From JBDSTZ01 sp039927975 (lineage in GTDB: Bacteria; Pseudomonadota; Gammaproteobacteria; Burkholderiales; Burkholderiaceae_D), in assembly GCA_039927975.1 (NCBI GenBank), contig JBDSTZ010000441.1, forward strand, positions 1 to 8,828: a DNA stretch of 8,828 nt, written 5' to 3'. The notes under the pieces were generated by a model. It worked only from the letters and a program-made list of their open reading frames with translations. It did no database searches and was not told the origin of the DNA. Shown here piece after piece: positions 1 to 5,993 of the stretch (the stretch's first letter is position 1; each line of letters starts with the position of its first letter). The position numbers and the translations under genes are program-made.

Positions 1-1
1 C

Positions 2-829
2 GGCCGCCGCGCCACCGACTACGCCGTCACCGGCATCCGCAACGGCGGCGAAACGTTTTCGATCGAAGGCTCAATCTCCAGCATGATCGAGGACCGCCGG
101 CCGCTCCACACCATCATCCTGCGCGACGTCACCGAGCGCCAGCAGGTGCAGGACAAGCTGACCCGCTCGCACGCCCAGCTGCGCCAGCTGTCGGCCGCCC
201 TGCAGACCGTGCGCGAAGAAGAGCGCGCCCACATCGCGCGCGAATTGCACGACGACCTCGGCCAGCTGCTCGCCTCGCTGCGCATGGACCTGGCGCTGCT
301 GCAGCGCCAGCGCGACGCCGGCCACGAAGCCAAGCGCCTGATGAGCGGCATGGAAGAGAACCTGCTCACCGCCATCACCTCGCTGCGCCGCATCGCCACC
401 AACCTGCGCCCGCGCGCGCTCGACGAGGGCGGCCTGTTTTTCGCGCTGCAAGGCTTGCGCGACGAATTCGTCGAGCGCCACGGCATTCCCGTCTCGTTCT
501 ACGCCGACGAGGCCGAGCTGCGTCTCGACGACGGCGCCAGCACCGCGATCTTTCGCATCGTGCAAGAGGGACTCACCAACATCGCGCGCCACGCCGGCGC
601 CAGCAATGTGACCCTGACCTTGTACCGGCTCGACGGACAACTGCTCATCACCATCCGCGACGACGGCCGCGGCATCGTCGACAGCGACATGGAAAAGCCC
701 GCCTCGCTTGGCCTCATCGGCATGCGCGAGCGGGTCTGGGGCATGCGCGGCGAAATCGTCATCAGCGCTGACGAGCCGCCCGGCACCCGCATCGACATCG
801 TCCTGCCGATCGCGCCGCACACCCAATAG
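2..829 (+). CDS. Sensor histidine kinase, NarL/UhpB class (5'-truncated)
   Basis: This is the C-terminal 275 residues of a two-component sensor kinase; the reading frame is open to the left edge, so the start lies outside the window. The first ~45 residues look like the end of a PAS domain, including the PAS-exit motif RDVTERQ. A short helical linker leads to a HisKA_3 dimerisation domain with the H-box RELHDDLGQ, the phosphorylated His being residue 83 of the fragment (codon 248-250). The Asp after it and the Gln four further on form the DxxxQ motif linked to phosphatase activity in NarX-type kinases. The HATPase follows, with N-box QEGLTNIARHA (Asn 193), G1 box DDGRG (220-224) and G2 region GLIGMRERV (237-245), ending normally at GTRIDIVLPI. 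No membrane segment lies in the visible part. Such kinases normally phosphorylate a LuxR/NarL-type response regulator; none follows, so the partner must be upstream or elsewhere. The signal is unknown. Confidence 0.93.
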   Translation, partial: GRRATDYAVTGIRNGGETFSIEGSISSMIEDRRPLHTIILRDVTERQQVQDKLTRSHAQLRQLSAALQTVREEERAHIARELHDDLGQLLASLRMDLALLQRQRDAGHEAKRLMSGMEENLLTAITSLRRIATNLRPRALDEGGLFFALQGLRDEFVERHGIPVSFYADEAELRLDDGASTAIFRIVQEGLTNIARHAGASNVTLTLYRLDGQLLITIRDDGRGIVDSDMEKPASLGLIGMRERVWGMRGEIVISADEPPGTRIDIVLPIAPHTQ

Positions 830-867
830 CAAGCGATTAACTGTCGTATTTTTGCATCATCGCTTGC
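829..867 (+). other. Stem-loop at the kinase stop codon
   Basis: GCAAGCGAT (829-837) is perfectly complementary to ATCGCTTGC (859-867), giving a 9-bp stem with a 21-nt loop that contains TATTTTTG. The stem begins at the last base of the TAG stop codon of the histidine kinase. No T-tract follows on either strand, so it is not a canonical intrinsic terminator. It could stabilise the 3' end of the transcript or mark a factor-dependent end. The base pairing is seen; the role is inferred. Confidence 0.45.
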
Positions 868-1130
868 CCCTTGGCGCGAGTCACGGCGCCGCGCGCGGCC
901 GCTTTCGCCTTACTGCGCCCAAAAACAATCGCGTCATCGCGCGTCCGCCTGGCCGCATCACCGCATCGCCCCTCGCCGCCGCACCGCCCTGCCCACCAAC
1001 GGATCGCGCCGGTGCCACCCCGCGCATCGCCCGCGCGGACACAAGCGAAATCAACCAGCCCTACCCTGTCAAGGCTTGTTGAACGGAATATGCTTATTGC
1101 TTCTCTGTCATTAAGCTGACACATTTCCTT

Positions 1131-1136
1131 TATACA
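1131..1136 (+). promoter_or_regulatory. Possible -10 element of the porin promoter
   Basis: TATACA matches 5 of 6 bases of the sigma-70 -10 consensus and lies in the AT-rich part of the spacer, 68 bp before the porin ATG. No good -35 hexamer lies at 16-18 bp; the nearest TTGACA-like string, CTGACA at 1116-1121, is much too close. The promoter may depend on an activator or use another sigma factor. Low confidence. Confidence 0.3.
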
Positions 1137-1193
1137 ATTCCCGTCGATCACTCTAGAACATGCGGTCAGAACAGTTTTGTTGTCCATCCTATC

Positions 1194-1199
1194 GGAGAA
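1194..1199 (+). promoter_or_regulatory. Ribosome binding site fixing the porin start
   Basis: GGAGAA lies 4 nt before the ATG at 1204. The frame stays open upstream to a TTG at 1177, but only the ATG at 1204 has this Shine-Dalgarno match and begins directly with a signal peptide, so 1204 is the start. Confidence 0.75.
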
Positions 1200-1203
1200 A
1201 TAC

Positions 1204-2244
1204 ATGCAAGTTAAAGCAATCGTCCTCGCGCTCGCCGCGTCCCTGCCACTCGTCGCCGCAGCCCAGTCCGCAGTCGTCGTCTACGGCGTCGCCGATGCCG
1301 GTATCGCGGTCGAGCGCAACGGCGTGTCGGGCAATCGCGCAACCAAAGTCAACTCCGGCAACCAGTCGGGCAGCCGCATCGGCTTCAAGGGCACCGAAGA
1401 CTTGGGCAATGGCCTGAGCGCCGTGTTCAACGTCGAAGGCGACGTCAACGTCGACACCGGCGCCGGCGGCACCAACCTGTTCGACCGCCGCTCGGTCGTC
1501 GGCCTGCAAAGCGCCGCCTTCGGCGCCGTCACCGTCGGTCGCGAATACACCCCGGCAGCCGCCGTGGCCGCCATGTCGGACACCTTCGGCCAGGGCTTCT
1601 ACGGCAGCAACCTGAGCGCGTTCAACGCGACCACCGCCGCCGCCGGCGCCACCAACAGCTTCCTGACCCGCCGCATCAGCAACTCGGTCAACTACGTCAG
1701 CAACAAGCAGAGCGGCTTCACCTTCCGCGCCGCCTACGGCGCCCTGGAAGCGGCTGCACCGATCCGCAGCAACGCCGCGCTCAAAGGCGTGGGCGTCGAC
1801 TACGCCGACGGCGCGCTGGCCCTGGCCGCCGCTTACCACGTCACCAACCGTCTGGTGGCGGGCAACGACAAGGAATACGCACTGGGCGCCGCCTACACCT
1901 ACGAAGGCATCGAATTCAAGGGTAACTACCTGGTGGCCGACGCTGTTGGCAACAACAACAAGTTCACCCAGATCAACGCCGGCGTCGCCTACGCACTGGG
2001 CGCGAACAAGTTCTTCCTGAACCTGCAGCAAGACAAAATCCAGACCGGCGCGCGAGCCAACGTGTTCGCCATCGCTTACACCTACACCCTGTCGAAGCGT
2101 ACCAACGTGTACAGCTCGCTGGCCAAGCTGCGCAACAACAACATTGCCTCGTTCGGCCTGAAAGCATCGTCGCCAACCCTGGCAGCCGGCGCCGTGGGCG
2201 CCGATCCGTCGGCCTTCACCCTCGGTCTGCGTCACTCGTTCTAA
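1204..2244 (+). CDS. Gram-negative outer-membrane porin
   Basis: A 346-residue general diffusion porin of the betaproteobacterial OmpC/Porin_4 type, expected to form a trimeric 16-strand beta-barrel that passes small hydrophilic solutes. The N-terminus is a Sec signal peptide: MQVK, a hydrophobic stretch IVLALAASLPLVAAA, and likely cleavage after AAA before QS. The mature protein opens with VVVYGVADAGIAVERN, the usual first strand of this family, followed by GSRIGFKGTEDLGNGLSAVFNVEGD and then FDRRSVVGLQSAAFGAVTVGREYTP, both hallmark strand-turn-strand segments. Many alternating aromatic/small-residue strands follow. The last strand is AFTLGLRHSF, and the terminal Phe is the BAM recognition signal. 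The length is typical and nothing is broken. It appears to be monocistronic: a spacer precedes it and a terminator follows. Substrate specificity cannot be read from the sequence. Confidence 0.95.
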   Translation: MQVKAIVLALAASLPLVAAAQSAVVVYGVADAGIAVERNGVSGNRATKVNSGNQSGSRIGFKGTEDLGNGLSAVFNVEGDVNVDTGAGGTNLFDRRSVVGLQSAAFGAVTVGREYTPAAAVAAMSDTFGQGFYGSNLSAFNATTAAAGATNSFLTRRISNSVNYVSNKQSGFTFRAAYGALEAAAPIRSNAALKGVGVDYADGALALAAAYHVTNRLVAGNDKEYALGAAYTYEGIEFKGNYLVADAVGNNNKFTQINAGVAYALGANKFFLNLQQDKIQTGARANVFAIAYTYTLSKRTNVYSSLAKLRNNNIASFGLKASSPTLAAGAVGADPSAFTLGLRHSF

Positions 2245-2281
2245 GACCCGCACGGGTTCAACGGGCAAGCGTGGCTTGCCC
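2245..2281 (+). other. Two tandem stem-loops after the porin
   Basis: Directly after the TAA, ACCCG (2246-2250) pairs with CGGGT (2253-2257), although the 2-nt loop would force the inner pair open. GGGCAAGC (2263-2270) then pairs perfectly with GCTTGCCC (2274-2281) around a GTG loop. Neither has a T-tract on the + strand. They lie just before the strong terminator and may protect the porin mRNA 3' end or assist termination. The pairing is seen; the role is inferred. Confidence 0.45.
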
Positions 2282-2283
2282 AT

Positions 2284-2325
2284 AAAAAAACCACGCGCCT
2301 CCTTCGGGATCCGCGTGGTTTTTTT
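2284..2325. terminator. Bidirectional rho-independent terminator
   Basis: AAAAAAACCACGCG (2284-2297) is the exact reverse complement of CGCGTGGTTTTTTT (2312-2325), a 14-bp stem. The loop centre TCC-TTCG-GGA (2300-2309) adds a short inner stem closed by a C(UUCG)G tetraloop. With seven A on the left and seven T on the right, both strands give a GC stem followed by a U-tract. It lies between two convergent units, ending the porin from the left and the regulator-methyltransferase transcript from the right. Confidence 0.93.
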
Positions 2326-2362
2326 GCGCCATCTGCCTTGAGCGGGATACGCTCGCTGCCGC

Positions 2363-3013
2363 TTACTTCAGACGACAGCTGAGCAGCCAAAAATACTCGA
2401 GCCGGGTGATCTTGATCTCGCGCACCGACGACGCCAGCTTCTTGCGCAGCGCGCTGTCGGACGGATAGGTCTTGGGAATTTCATAGCGCTCGCCATCGGG
2501 CGCGACGCGGATCTGGTACGTATTGCCTTCCATGTCGGTGCGCGCGACCGTCTCGCTGCTGCCCTCCACATACACATCGTCCAGCAGCACGATCACGATG
2601 TCGCCGCCAAGCTTGCCGCGCAGATGCGCCAGGAAGCGCTCCTGCTCTTCGCGCTTGACGTGCGACCACCAGAAGCCGATGAACACGGCGGTGAAGCTGC
2701 CGATATCGTCGGGCAGGTTCCAGGCGTCGGCCACGCGCCAGCGCACCTTGTCGGCCGGCAGGCCGCGCAATTGCCCGAGCGCGATCATTTCAGGATTGAT
2801 GTCGGTGGCCAGCACCGAATCGGCGGACTCGGCCACCACCGTGGTCCAGTAGCCGGTGCCGCAGGCCAGTTCGAGCACGACGTGCCCGCGCAAGGCGGCG
2901 GCCAGGTGGCCGCGCATGGCGGACAGGTCGGCCTGGCGTTCGGGTCTGTCATACACGCGGTCGTGGTTGGCGGCGGATTTGGCGTAAAACTGTGCGGATT
3001 GTTCGGTGATCAT
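2363..3013 (-). CDS. Class I SAM-dependent methyltransferase
   Basis: A 216-residue Rossmann-fold methyltransferase, apparently soluble and cytoplasmic. Motif I VLELACGTGYW (residues 46-56) is the glycine-rich SAM loop. The acidic residue at the end of strand 2 is Asp71 in LATDINPEMI and would hold the ribose hydroxyls. ADAWNLP (95-101) fits the adenine-contacting motif. FIGFWWSHVKREEQERFL (111-128) covers the strand 4 region, where small-molecule methyltransferases bind substrate. The C-terminal part (about 145-216) holds the remaining strands and ends in EYFWLLSCRLK. The ATG at 3013 is preceded by only a weak purine stretch (AAGAGAA). The gene starts 35 bp after the stop of the CysB-like regulator, on the same strand, with no terminator between, so co-transcription is likely. 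It ends 37 bp before the shared terminator. The substrate is unknown; its position suggests, but does not prove, a link with sulfur supply or SAM metabolism. Confidence 0.88.
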   Translation of the reverse strand: MITEQSAQFYAKSAANHDRVYDRPERQADLSAMRGHLAAALRGHVVLELACGTGYWTTVVAESADSVLATDINPEMIALGQLRGLPADKVRWRVADAWNLPDDIGSFTAVFIGFWWSHVKREEQERFLAHLRGKLGGDIVIVLLDDVYVEGSSETVARTDMEGNTYQIRVAPDGERYEIPKTYPSDSALRKKLASSVREIKITRLEYFWLLSCRLK

Positions 3014-3048
3014 TGCTTGTTCTCTTGGTGCTTTTTATTAGTGAGGCT

Positions 3049-3990
3049 TCACAGCTCGTAGGTTTCCTTGGCGCCGCTCATGGCCGACTCGACCATCTTG
3101 CGGTTGAGCGCGGGCGCCAGCAGTTCGATGAAGGTGTAGATATAGCTGCGCAAATAGGCGCCCTGCTTGACCGCCACCCGCGACACGTTCATGCCGAACA
3201 GGTGGCCGACCGAGATCGCGCGCAGGTTCTTGTCGCGCTCCGCGTCGAACGCCATCCCCGCTATGATACCAATGCCCATCCCAAGTTCGACATAGGTCTT
3301 GATGACGTCGGCATCGATCGCTTCGAGCAGCACGTCCGGTTTCAGCTCGCGCAACTGGAAGGCGTGGTCGATCTTGCTGCGTCCGGCGAACGCGCCATCG
3401 TAGGTGATGAGCGGATAGCTGGCGATTTCTTCGAGCGACACCGCCTTCGAGCGCAGCAGCGGATGGTCGACCGGCACCACCACCACGTGCTCCCACTGGT
3501 AGCACGGCAAAGTGATCAAGCCATCGATGCCGGCCACCGATTCGGTGGCGATCGCCAGGTCGGCCTGGTCGCCCTTGACCATCTCGGCGATCTGGCGCGG
3601 ATTACCTTGCAGCAGCGACAATCTTACTTTCGGGTATTTTTGCATGAAAGCTTGCACCACCTTTGGTAAAATGTAGCGCGCTTGAGTATGCGTTGTGGCA
3701 ATGGTGAAGCTGCCGCTGTCTTGCGCGGCGTATTCCTTGCCAATCCGCTTGAGGCTGTCGATCTCCTGCATGATCAGCTCTACCGAGGAAAGCACCAGCC
3801 GGCCGGGTTCGGTCAGGCCGCGAATACGCTTGCCGTGGCGCGTGAAGATGTCGACGCCGAGCTCTTCCTCGAGCTCGATGATGGCCTTCGAGACCCCCGG
3901 CTGCGACGTAAACAAGGCCTTGGCCGCATCGGTCAGGTTGTAATTTTGCCGTACTGCTTCGCGCACGAAGCGCAGTTGATGAAGGTTCAT
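3049..3990 (-). CDS. cysB: CysB-like LysR regulator of sulfate assimilation
   Basis: A 313-residue LysR-type regulator. From my memory of E. coli CysB (324 residues), it aligns without gaps over the first ~205 residues. The winged helix-turn-helix is at 1-60 (LTDAAKALFTSQPGVSKAIIELEEELG), followed by the linker helix and the effector domain. The CysB signature ATTHTQARY (98-106) carries Thr100, Thr102 and Gln103, and IATE carries Thr149, all named in the CysB sulfate/acetylserine pocket. IDADVIKTYVELGMGIGIIA and LRSYIYTFI are also CysB-typical. Pocket residue Thr202 is Ala here. I chose the ATG at 3990 because the protein starts there exactly like CysB; the frame continues upstream only through a repeat element. 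No strong Shine-Dalgarno site is seen. It is divergent from cysI, so it probably activates cysI and its neighbours when sulfur is short. A paralogue such as Cbl or SsuR is the main alternative. Confidence 0.88.
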   Translation of the reverse strand: MNLHQLRFVREAVRQNYNLTDAAKALFTSQPGVSKAIIELEEELGVDIFTRHGKRIRGLTEPGRLVLSSVELIMQEIDSLKRIGKEYAAQDSGSFTIATTHTQARYILPKVVQAFMQKYPKVRLSLLQGNPRQIAEMVKGDQADLAIATESVAGIDGLITLPCYQWEHVVVVPVDHPLLRSKAVSLEEIASYPLITYDGAFAGRSKIDHAFQLRELKPDVLLEAIDADVIKTYVELGMGIGIIAGMAFDAERDKNLRAISVGHLFGMNVSRVAVKQGAYLRSYIYTFIELLAPALNRKMVESAMSGAKETYEL

Positions 3991-4041
3991 TTGCCGCTTT
4001 TTCTTTGATTTCCTGGATGTCCAACGCCAGTCCCACCGAAT

Positions 4042-4130
4042 CGTCATTCCCGCGCAGGCGGGAATCCAATATGTCCGAGCGGCCCCAGGCCTGCGCGAAG
4101 ATTGGGTTCCCGCCCCAGCCGGGAACGACG
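4042..4130. repeat. dRS3-like palindromic repeat element (MITE-like)
   Basis: The two ends are inverted copies of each other. The left arm (4042-4068) is CGTC, then ATTCCCGCGCAGGCGGGAAT, then CCA. The right arm (4103-4130), read in reverse, is CGTC, GTTCCCGGCTGGGGCGGGAAC, CCA, so both share CGTC-rTTCCCG...GGCGGGAAy-CCA. Each arm is itself a hairpin: ATTCCCGC/GCGGGAAT around GCAG on the left, and GTTCCCG/CGGGAAC on the right. The core adds a third pairing, CGCGCAGGC (4051-4059) with GCCTGCGCG (4089-4097), which competes with the left hairpin. The ATTCCCN8GGGAAT core matches the dRS3 repeats of Neisseria, and similar units occur in other betaproteobacteria. There is no transposase, so it is either a non-autonomous element or a REP-like unit. 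Its translation gives the widespread artefact peptide WIPACAGMT. Confidence 0.85.
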
Positions 4131-4158
4131 AGACTGTGGTCCTGATAACTACCTGCAT

Positions 4159-4164
4159 TTTATA
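4159..4164 (-). promoter_or_regulatory. Possible -10 element for the cysB-methyltransferase unit
   Basis: Read on the minus strand this is TATAAA, 5 of 6 matches to the -10 consensus, within CTTATAAAATG. No good -35 is found at 16-18 bp; that space is occupied by the palindromic half-sites. If used, transcription would begin near 4152, giving a ~160-nt leader that contains the whole repeat element. Overlap with the operator would allow the autorepression known for CysB. Inferred. Confidence 0.35.
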
Positions 4165-4196
4165 AGATTGCTTATGCCTTATACGCATATAAGCAA
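4161..4196. promoter_or_regulatory. Putative CysB operator (inverted half-site cluster)
   Basis: TTGCTTAT (4168-4175) and ATAAGCAA (4189-4196) form a perfect 8-bp inverted repeat with 13 bp between, and ATGC/GCAT (4174-4177, 4185-4188) nests inside it. TATAAG (4161-4166) and CTTATA (4178-4183) form a second, overlapping inverted pair 11 bp apart, and TATAAG recurs at 4188-4193. Overlapping dyads of this spacing (compare T-N11-A) are usual for LysR-type proteins. The block is centred ~65 bp before the predicted cysI transcription start. Binding by the divergent CysB-like protein is inferred from position. Confidence 0.6.
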
Positions 4197-4212
4197 ATAA
4201 ATTCTCGGTAGT

Positions 4213-4240
4213 TTGGAATAAAGGCAAAGTTTATTACTAT
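4213..4240 (+). promoter_or_regulatory. Predicted cysI operon promoter
   Basis: TTGGAA (4213-4218) and TACTAT (4235-4240) each match 4 of 6 consensus bases and are 16 bp apart, predicting a start near 4247 and a ~57-nt leader. Weak hexamers suit an activator-dependent promoter, and the half-site cluster lies immediately upstream. Confidence 0.45.
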
Positions 4241-4304
4241 TGAGCTTAGTTTAGGGAAGTCATCGATTCGGCCCTGCAACCAGCCCGCATTTTAGGAACT
4301 TTTC

Positions 4305-5993
4305 ATGTACCGTTACGATCAATACGACCATCTCATCATCCGTGAACGGATCGCCCAGTACCGCAGCCAGGTCGAGCGCCGCATTGCCAATGAGCTGACC
4401 GAAGAGGAATTCCTGCCGCTGCGTCTGCAGAACGGCCTGTACATGCAGCGCCATGCCTACATGCTGCGCATCGCCGTGCCGTACGGCCTGCTGTCCTCAA
4501 GCCAGATGCGCATGTTCGCCCACATCGCCCGCAAGTACGACCGCGGCTATGGCCACTTCACCACGCGCCAGAACATCCAGTTCAACTGGATCGAGCTGGA
4601 AAACACGCCCGACATCCTGGCCGACCTGGCTTCGGTCGAGATGCACGCCATCCAGACTTCCGGCAACTGCATCCGCAACACCACCTCCGATCCGTTCGCC
4701 GGCGTCGCCGCCGACGAGATCATCGATCCGCGTCCGTACGCCGAGATCCTGCGCCAGTGGAGCACCTTCCACCCTGAATTCATCGCCCTGCCGCGCAAGT
4801 TCAAGGTCGCCATCAACGGCGCCGAGGAAGACCGCGCGGCCATCGCCGTGCACGACATCGGCCTGACCGTGGTGCGCAACGAGGCCGGCGAAATCGGCTT
4901 CAAGTTCATGGTCGGCGGCGGCATGGGCCGCACCCCGATCCTGGGCAGCGTGATCCGCGACTTCCTGCCGTGGCGCCACCTGCTCACGTACACCGAAGCG
5001 GTCATGCGTGTGTACAACCAGTACGGCCGCCGCGACAACAAGTACAAGGCCCGTATCAAGATCCTGCTCAAGGCCATCGGCGTCGAAGAATTCGCCCGCC
5101 AGGTCGAAGAGGAATGGGCCGATCTGAAAGACGGCGCCGAGACCATCAGCGACGAGGAAATGAACCGCGTGCTGGCTTACTTCGCGCCGCCCGCCTACCA
5201 GAGCCTGCCGGCCATCGATCCGGCCGCCGACCACGCCGACAACAAGGCCTTCGGCAACTGGCTGGCCCGGAATATTCATCCGCACAAGATGCCAGGCTAC
5301 GCCGCCGTCGTGCTGTCGCTCAAGAAAACCGGTGTGCCGCCGGGCGACGCCACCGCCGAGCAGATGGACTTCATGGCCGAGCTGGCCGACCGCTACAGCT
5401 TCGGCGAACTGCGCGTGACCCACGAGCAGAACATCATCCTGGCCGACGTCCCGCAAGCGAGCCTGTTCACGCTGTGGCAGGAAGTCAAGGCGCGCGGCCT
5501 GGCCACGCCGAACATCGGCCTGTTGACCGACATGATCTGCTGCCCGGGCGGCGACTTCTGCTCGCTGGCCAACGCCAAGTCGCTGCCGATCGCCGCCGCC
5601 ATCGCCGAGCGTTTCGACAACCTCGACTTCCAGCACGACATCGGCGACATCGAACTGAACATCTCGGGCTGCATCAACGCCTGCGGCCACCACCACGTCG
5701 GTTCGATCGGCGTGCTCGGGGTCGACAAGGATGGCAGCGAGTGGTACCAGGTCTCGATCGGCGGCGCCCAGGGCAACGCTCCGGCCATCGGCAAGATCAT
5801 CGGACCGTCGTTCTCGGCCTTGCAGATGCCGGAAGTGATCGACCGCCTGCTGCAGGTGTATGTGCGCGAGCGCGTCGAGGACGAGCGCTTTGTCGACACC
5901 GCCCAGCGCCTCGGCATCGCGCCGTTCAAGGAATTTGTATACGCCACGCCGATCAAGGCGGGCCATTTGGTTGGAGAAGACGAGTATGCCTGA
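4305..5993 (+). CDS. cysI: Sulfite reductase haemoprotein subunit
   Basis: A 562-residue member of the sirohaem nitrite/sulfite reductase family, expected to carry out the six-electron reduction of sulfite to sulfide in the cytoplasm. It shows the family's duplicated layout: a first ferredoxin-like half-domain (about 40-115, with YGHFTTRQNIQFNWI), a first sirohaem-binding domain beginning near QTSGNCIRNTTSDPFAG, a second half-domain (about 325-400, with RVTHEQNIILADVP), and a second sirohaem/Fe-S domain. The [4Fe-4S] ligands are C413-x5-C419 (in CCPGGDFC) and C456-x3-C460 (in SGCINACGHH). The start is clear: TAGGAA at 4293-4298 is 6 nt before the ATG. It overlaps the next gene by 8 nt. No flavoprotein CysJ lies nearby, so the electron donor is not shown here; ferredoxin or the DUF934 partner are possibilities. 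Assimilatory nitrite reductase is the main alternative, but the cysH/cysD/cysN context argues for sulfite. Confidence 0.93.
   Translation: MYRYDQYDHLIIRERIAQYRSQVERRIANELTEEEFLPLRLQNGLYMQRHAYMLRIAVPYGLLSSSQMRMFAHIARKYDRGYGHFTTRQNIQFNWIELENTPDILADLASVEMHAIQTSGNCIRNTTSDPFAGVAADEIIDPRPYAEILRQWSTFHPEFIALPRKFKVAINGAEEDRAAIAVHDIGLTVVRNEAGEIGFKFMVGGGMGRTPILGSVIRDFLPWRHLLTYTEAVMRVYNQYGRRDNKYKARIKILLKAIGVEEFARQVEEEWADLKDGAETISDEEMNRVLAYFAPPAYQSLPAIDPAADHADNKAFGNWLARNIHPHKMPGYAAVVLSLKKTGVPPGDATAEQMDFMAELADRYSFGELRVTHEQNIILADVPQASLFTLWQEVKARGLATPNIGLLTDMICCPGGDFCSLANAKSLPIAAAIAERFDNLDFQHDIGDIELNISGCINACGHHHVGSIGVLGVDKDGSEWYQVSIGGAQGNAPAIGKIIGPSFSALQMPEVIDRLLQVYVRERVEDERFVDTAQRLGIAPFKEFVYATPIKAGHLVGEDEYA
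5973..5979 (+). promoter_or_regulatory. Ribosome binding site inside the end of cysI
   Basis: GGAGAAG lies 6 nt before the ATG at 5986 and fixes that start for the DUF934 gene. The frame is open further upstream inside cysI, but translation there gives only Ser/Arg-rich sequence unlike the family. The site and start lie within the cysI coding region, pointing to translational coupling. Confidence 0.75.

Larger units (their letters stand above)
868..1203. other. Gene-free spacer between kinase and porin
   Basis: No reading frame here has a convincing start, ribosome site or recognisable protein; the open frames on both strands are rich in Arg, Ala, Pro and Ser, as expected of chance frames in GC-rich DNA. 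Positions 868-1060 are GC-rich and C-heavy on the + strand. From about 1075 the composition becomes AT-richer, as expected for the porin promoter and leader. I see no repeat array or RNA gene. Confidence 0.6.
3991..4304. promoter_or_regulatory. Divergent cysB-cysI control region
   Basis: This 314-bp gap separates the divergent regulator and cysI genes. From left to right it holds ~50 bp next to the regulator start with no clear ribosome site, an 89-bp palindromic repeat element (4042-4130), an AT-rich block with symmetric TATAAG/CTTATA half-sites (4161-4196), a sigma-70-like promoter toward cysI (4213-4240) and a ~57-nt cysI leader. No small ORF is convincing. The sharp drop in GC from 4131 to 4260 marks it as the regulatory core. 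Confidence 0.75.

Noticed and set aside
1067..1072. Minus-strand TTGACA as a promoter reading toward the kinase
   Set aside because: The position 17 bp downstream has TTCGCT instead of a -10 element, and no gene lies in that direction on the minus strand.
1177..1203. Upstream TTG start for the porin
   Set aside because: It would put nine residues before the signal peptide and bypass the GGAGAA site 4 nt before the ATG at 1204.
3991..4227. A 79-residue N-terminal extension of the LysR protein in the open frame
   Set aside because: The extension reads through the palindromic repeat (artefact peptide WIPACAGMT) and the operator region, and the protein starting at 3990 matches the CysB N-terminus exactly.
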